64,000 nt of DNA, taken from the NCBI GenBank assembly GCA_964304625.1, contig OZ199840.1, positions 5,456,001 to 5,520,000 of the forward strand, in the 5' to 3' direction. Both the position numbers and the translations under genes were made by a program. This document shows, in pieces, positions 63,426 to 64,000 of the stretch (position 1 is the stretch's first letter; every line of letters begins with the position of its first letter). The stretch comes from Kudoa neothunni (Eukaryota; Cnidaria). Below the pieces are notes generated by a model. That model was not told where the DNA came from. It did no database searches and saw nothing but the letters and a program-made list of their open reading frames with translations.

Positions 63426-64000
63426 AAATATTTTATTCTTTTTGTTGTTTCTAAAATGTTTTATCGATGGATTTATTGATTTCTTTGCTTGTCTATTTCA
63501 TTCCTATTTTGAATTTTGTACGTAAATGACTTAAAAACAATAGGTTTAATTTATTTTCATAATAAACTTTTTAAAAGATAAAATTAATTATTTTTATAAA
63601 ATTCAGTTATTCCTAAGAATAATTAATACTATAAAATTAAATTTATAAGTTTAAATTGTAATTAAGGTCGTATTAGAGAACTGGTTTTCTTTAATCCTTT
63701 ATATAGGGAATTAAGGTTGGGTGCGGATATAATTCAATAAATTAATTGACCAACACTCAAAAATTTTGAGGAGACTTTTCTTTTTCTTTAAATTTTTCAT
63801 ACGGTGAAATCTATTGATCCAACCATTCCATTTACTATTGGCAAATTAAATTTTGATTATCGTTATTACATCTTGAAGGTAGAGAAGATTGAGGTTCATA
63901 ACGAGTACTACGTGTTACGTAAAATGATAAAGAAAGATTCAACTCGAACCTTAATATTGAATACCTGAGTAAAGTGTGGAATGATTATCCCACTCTTTCG
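63426..64000. other. gene-free stretch to the window end
   Basis: A/T-rich; nothing recognised. Confidence 0.5.

Overview
The window is nuclear DNA of an animal: very A+T-rich, with genes split by short spliceosomal introns (mostly 39-130 nt, GT..AG) and many DNA transposons. I cannot name the species. Tigger/pogo, hAT and piggyBac elements together with secreted Kunitz and cysteine-rich proteins fit an invertebrate; a parasitic, venomous or sap/blood-feeding lifestyle is only a guess. I saw no LTR, LINE or virus-like element. All gene models were spliced by eye; there is no transcript evidence.

Layout. 0.6-5.1 kb: weak exon-like pieces, a decayed hAT-type MITE and a piggyBac fragment. 6.7-19.2 kb: the most interesting part, a head-to-tail array of four small secreted-type genes on the plus strand (A 6678-7579, B 9315-10255, C 12601-13489, D 18444-19180). 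A, B and D share one exon plan, C a variant of it. All carry a CxxC micro-exon and a C-x5-C exon, and look saposin-like. A fifth decayed copy may lie at 0.9 kb. 20.9-24.3 kb: piggyBac and pogo/hAT scraps. 25.2-27.2 and 35.5-37.4 kb: two copies of a six-exon, five-domain Kunitz gene on the minus strand, almost identical in their 5' two thirds and much more diverged in their last two exons. Between them sit a Tigger element and two hAT elements.

38.4-46.3 kb: a 1.2-kb non-coding inverted-repeat element (second copy at 61.6 kb), a claudin-like four-helix membrane protein gene (41.16-42.17 kb, minus) and a piggyBac element with both ends and a broken transposase. 47.5-48.6 kb: an RNase H2 subunit B-like gene with frame breaks. 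49.6-57.4 kb: unrecognised exons, a second Tigger element, a small three-exon gene (53.38-53.79 kb), a pogo-like element and a hAT MITE with a target duplication. 57.5-60.6 kb: a multi-exon gene of unknown function whose one large intron is filled by a 690-bp A/T minisatellite. 61.6-64 kb: the second 1.2-kb element and a hAT transposase remnant.

Biological reading: two expanding families of small disulphide-bonded secreted proteins (saposin-like and Kunitz) dominate. Both show tandem duplication, loss of disulphides and exon-level change, as expected of effector, salivary or venom genes (inference). The claudin-like and RNase H2B-like genes are ordinary cell machinery.
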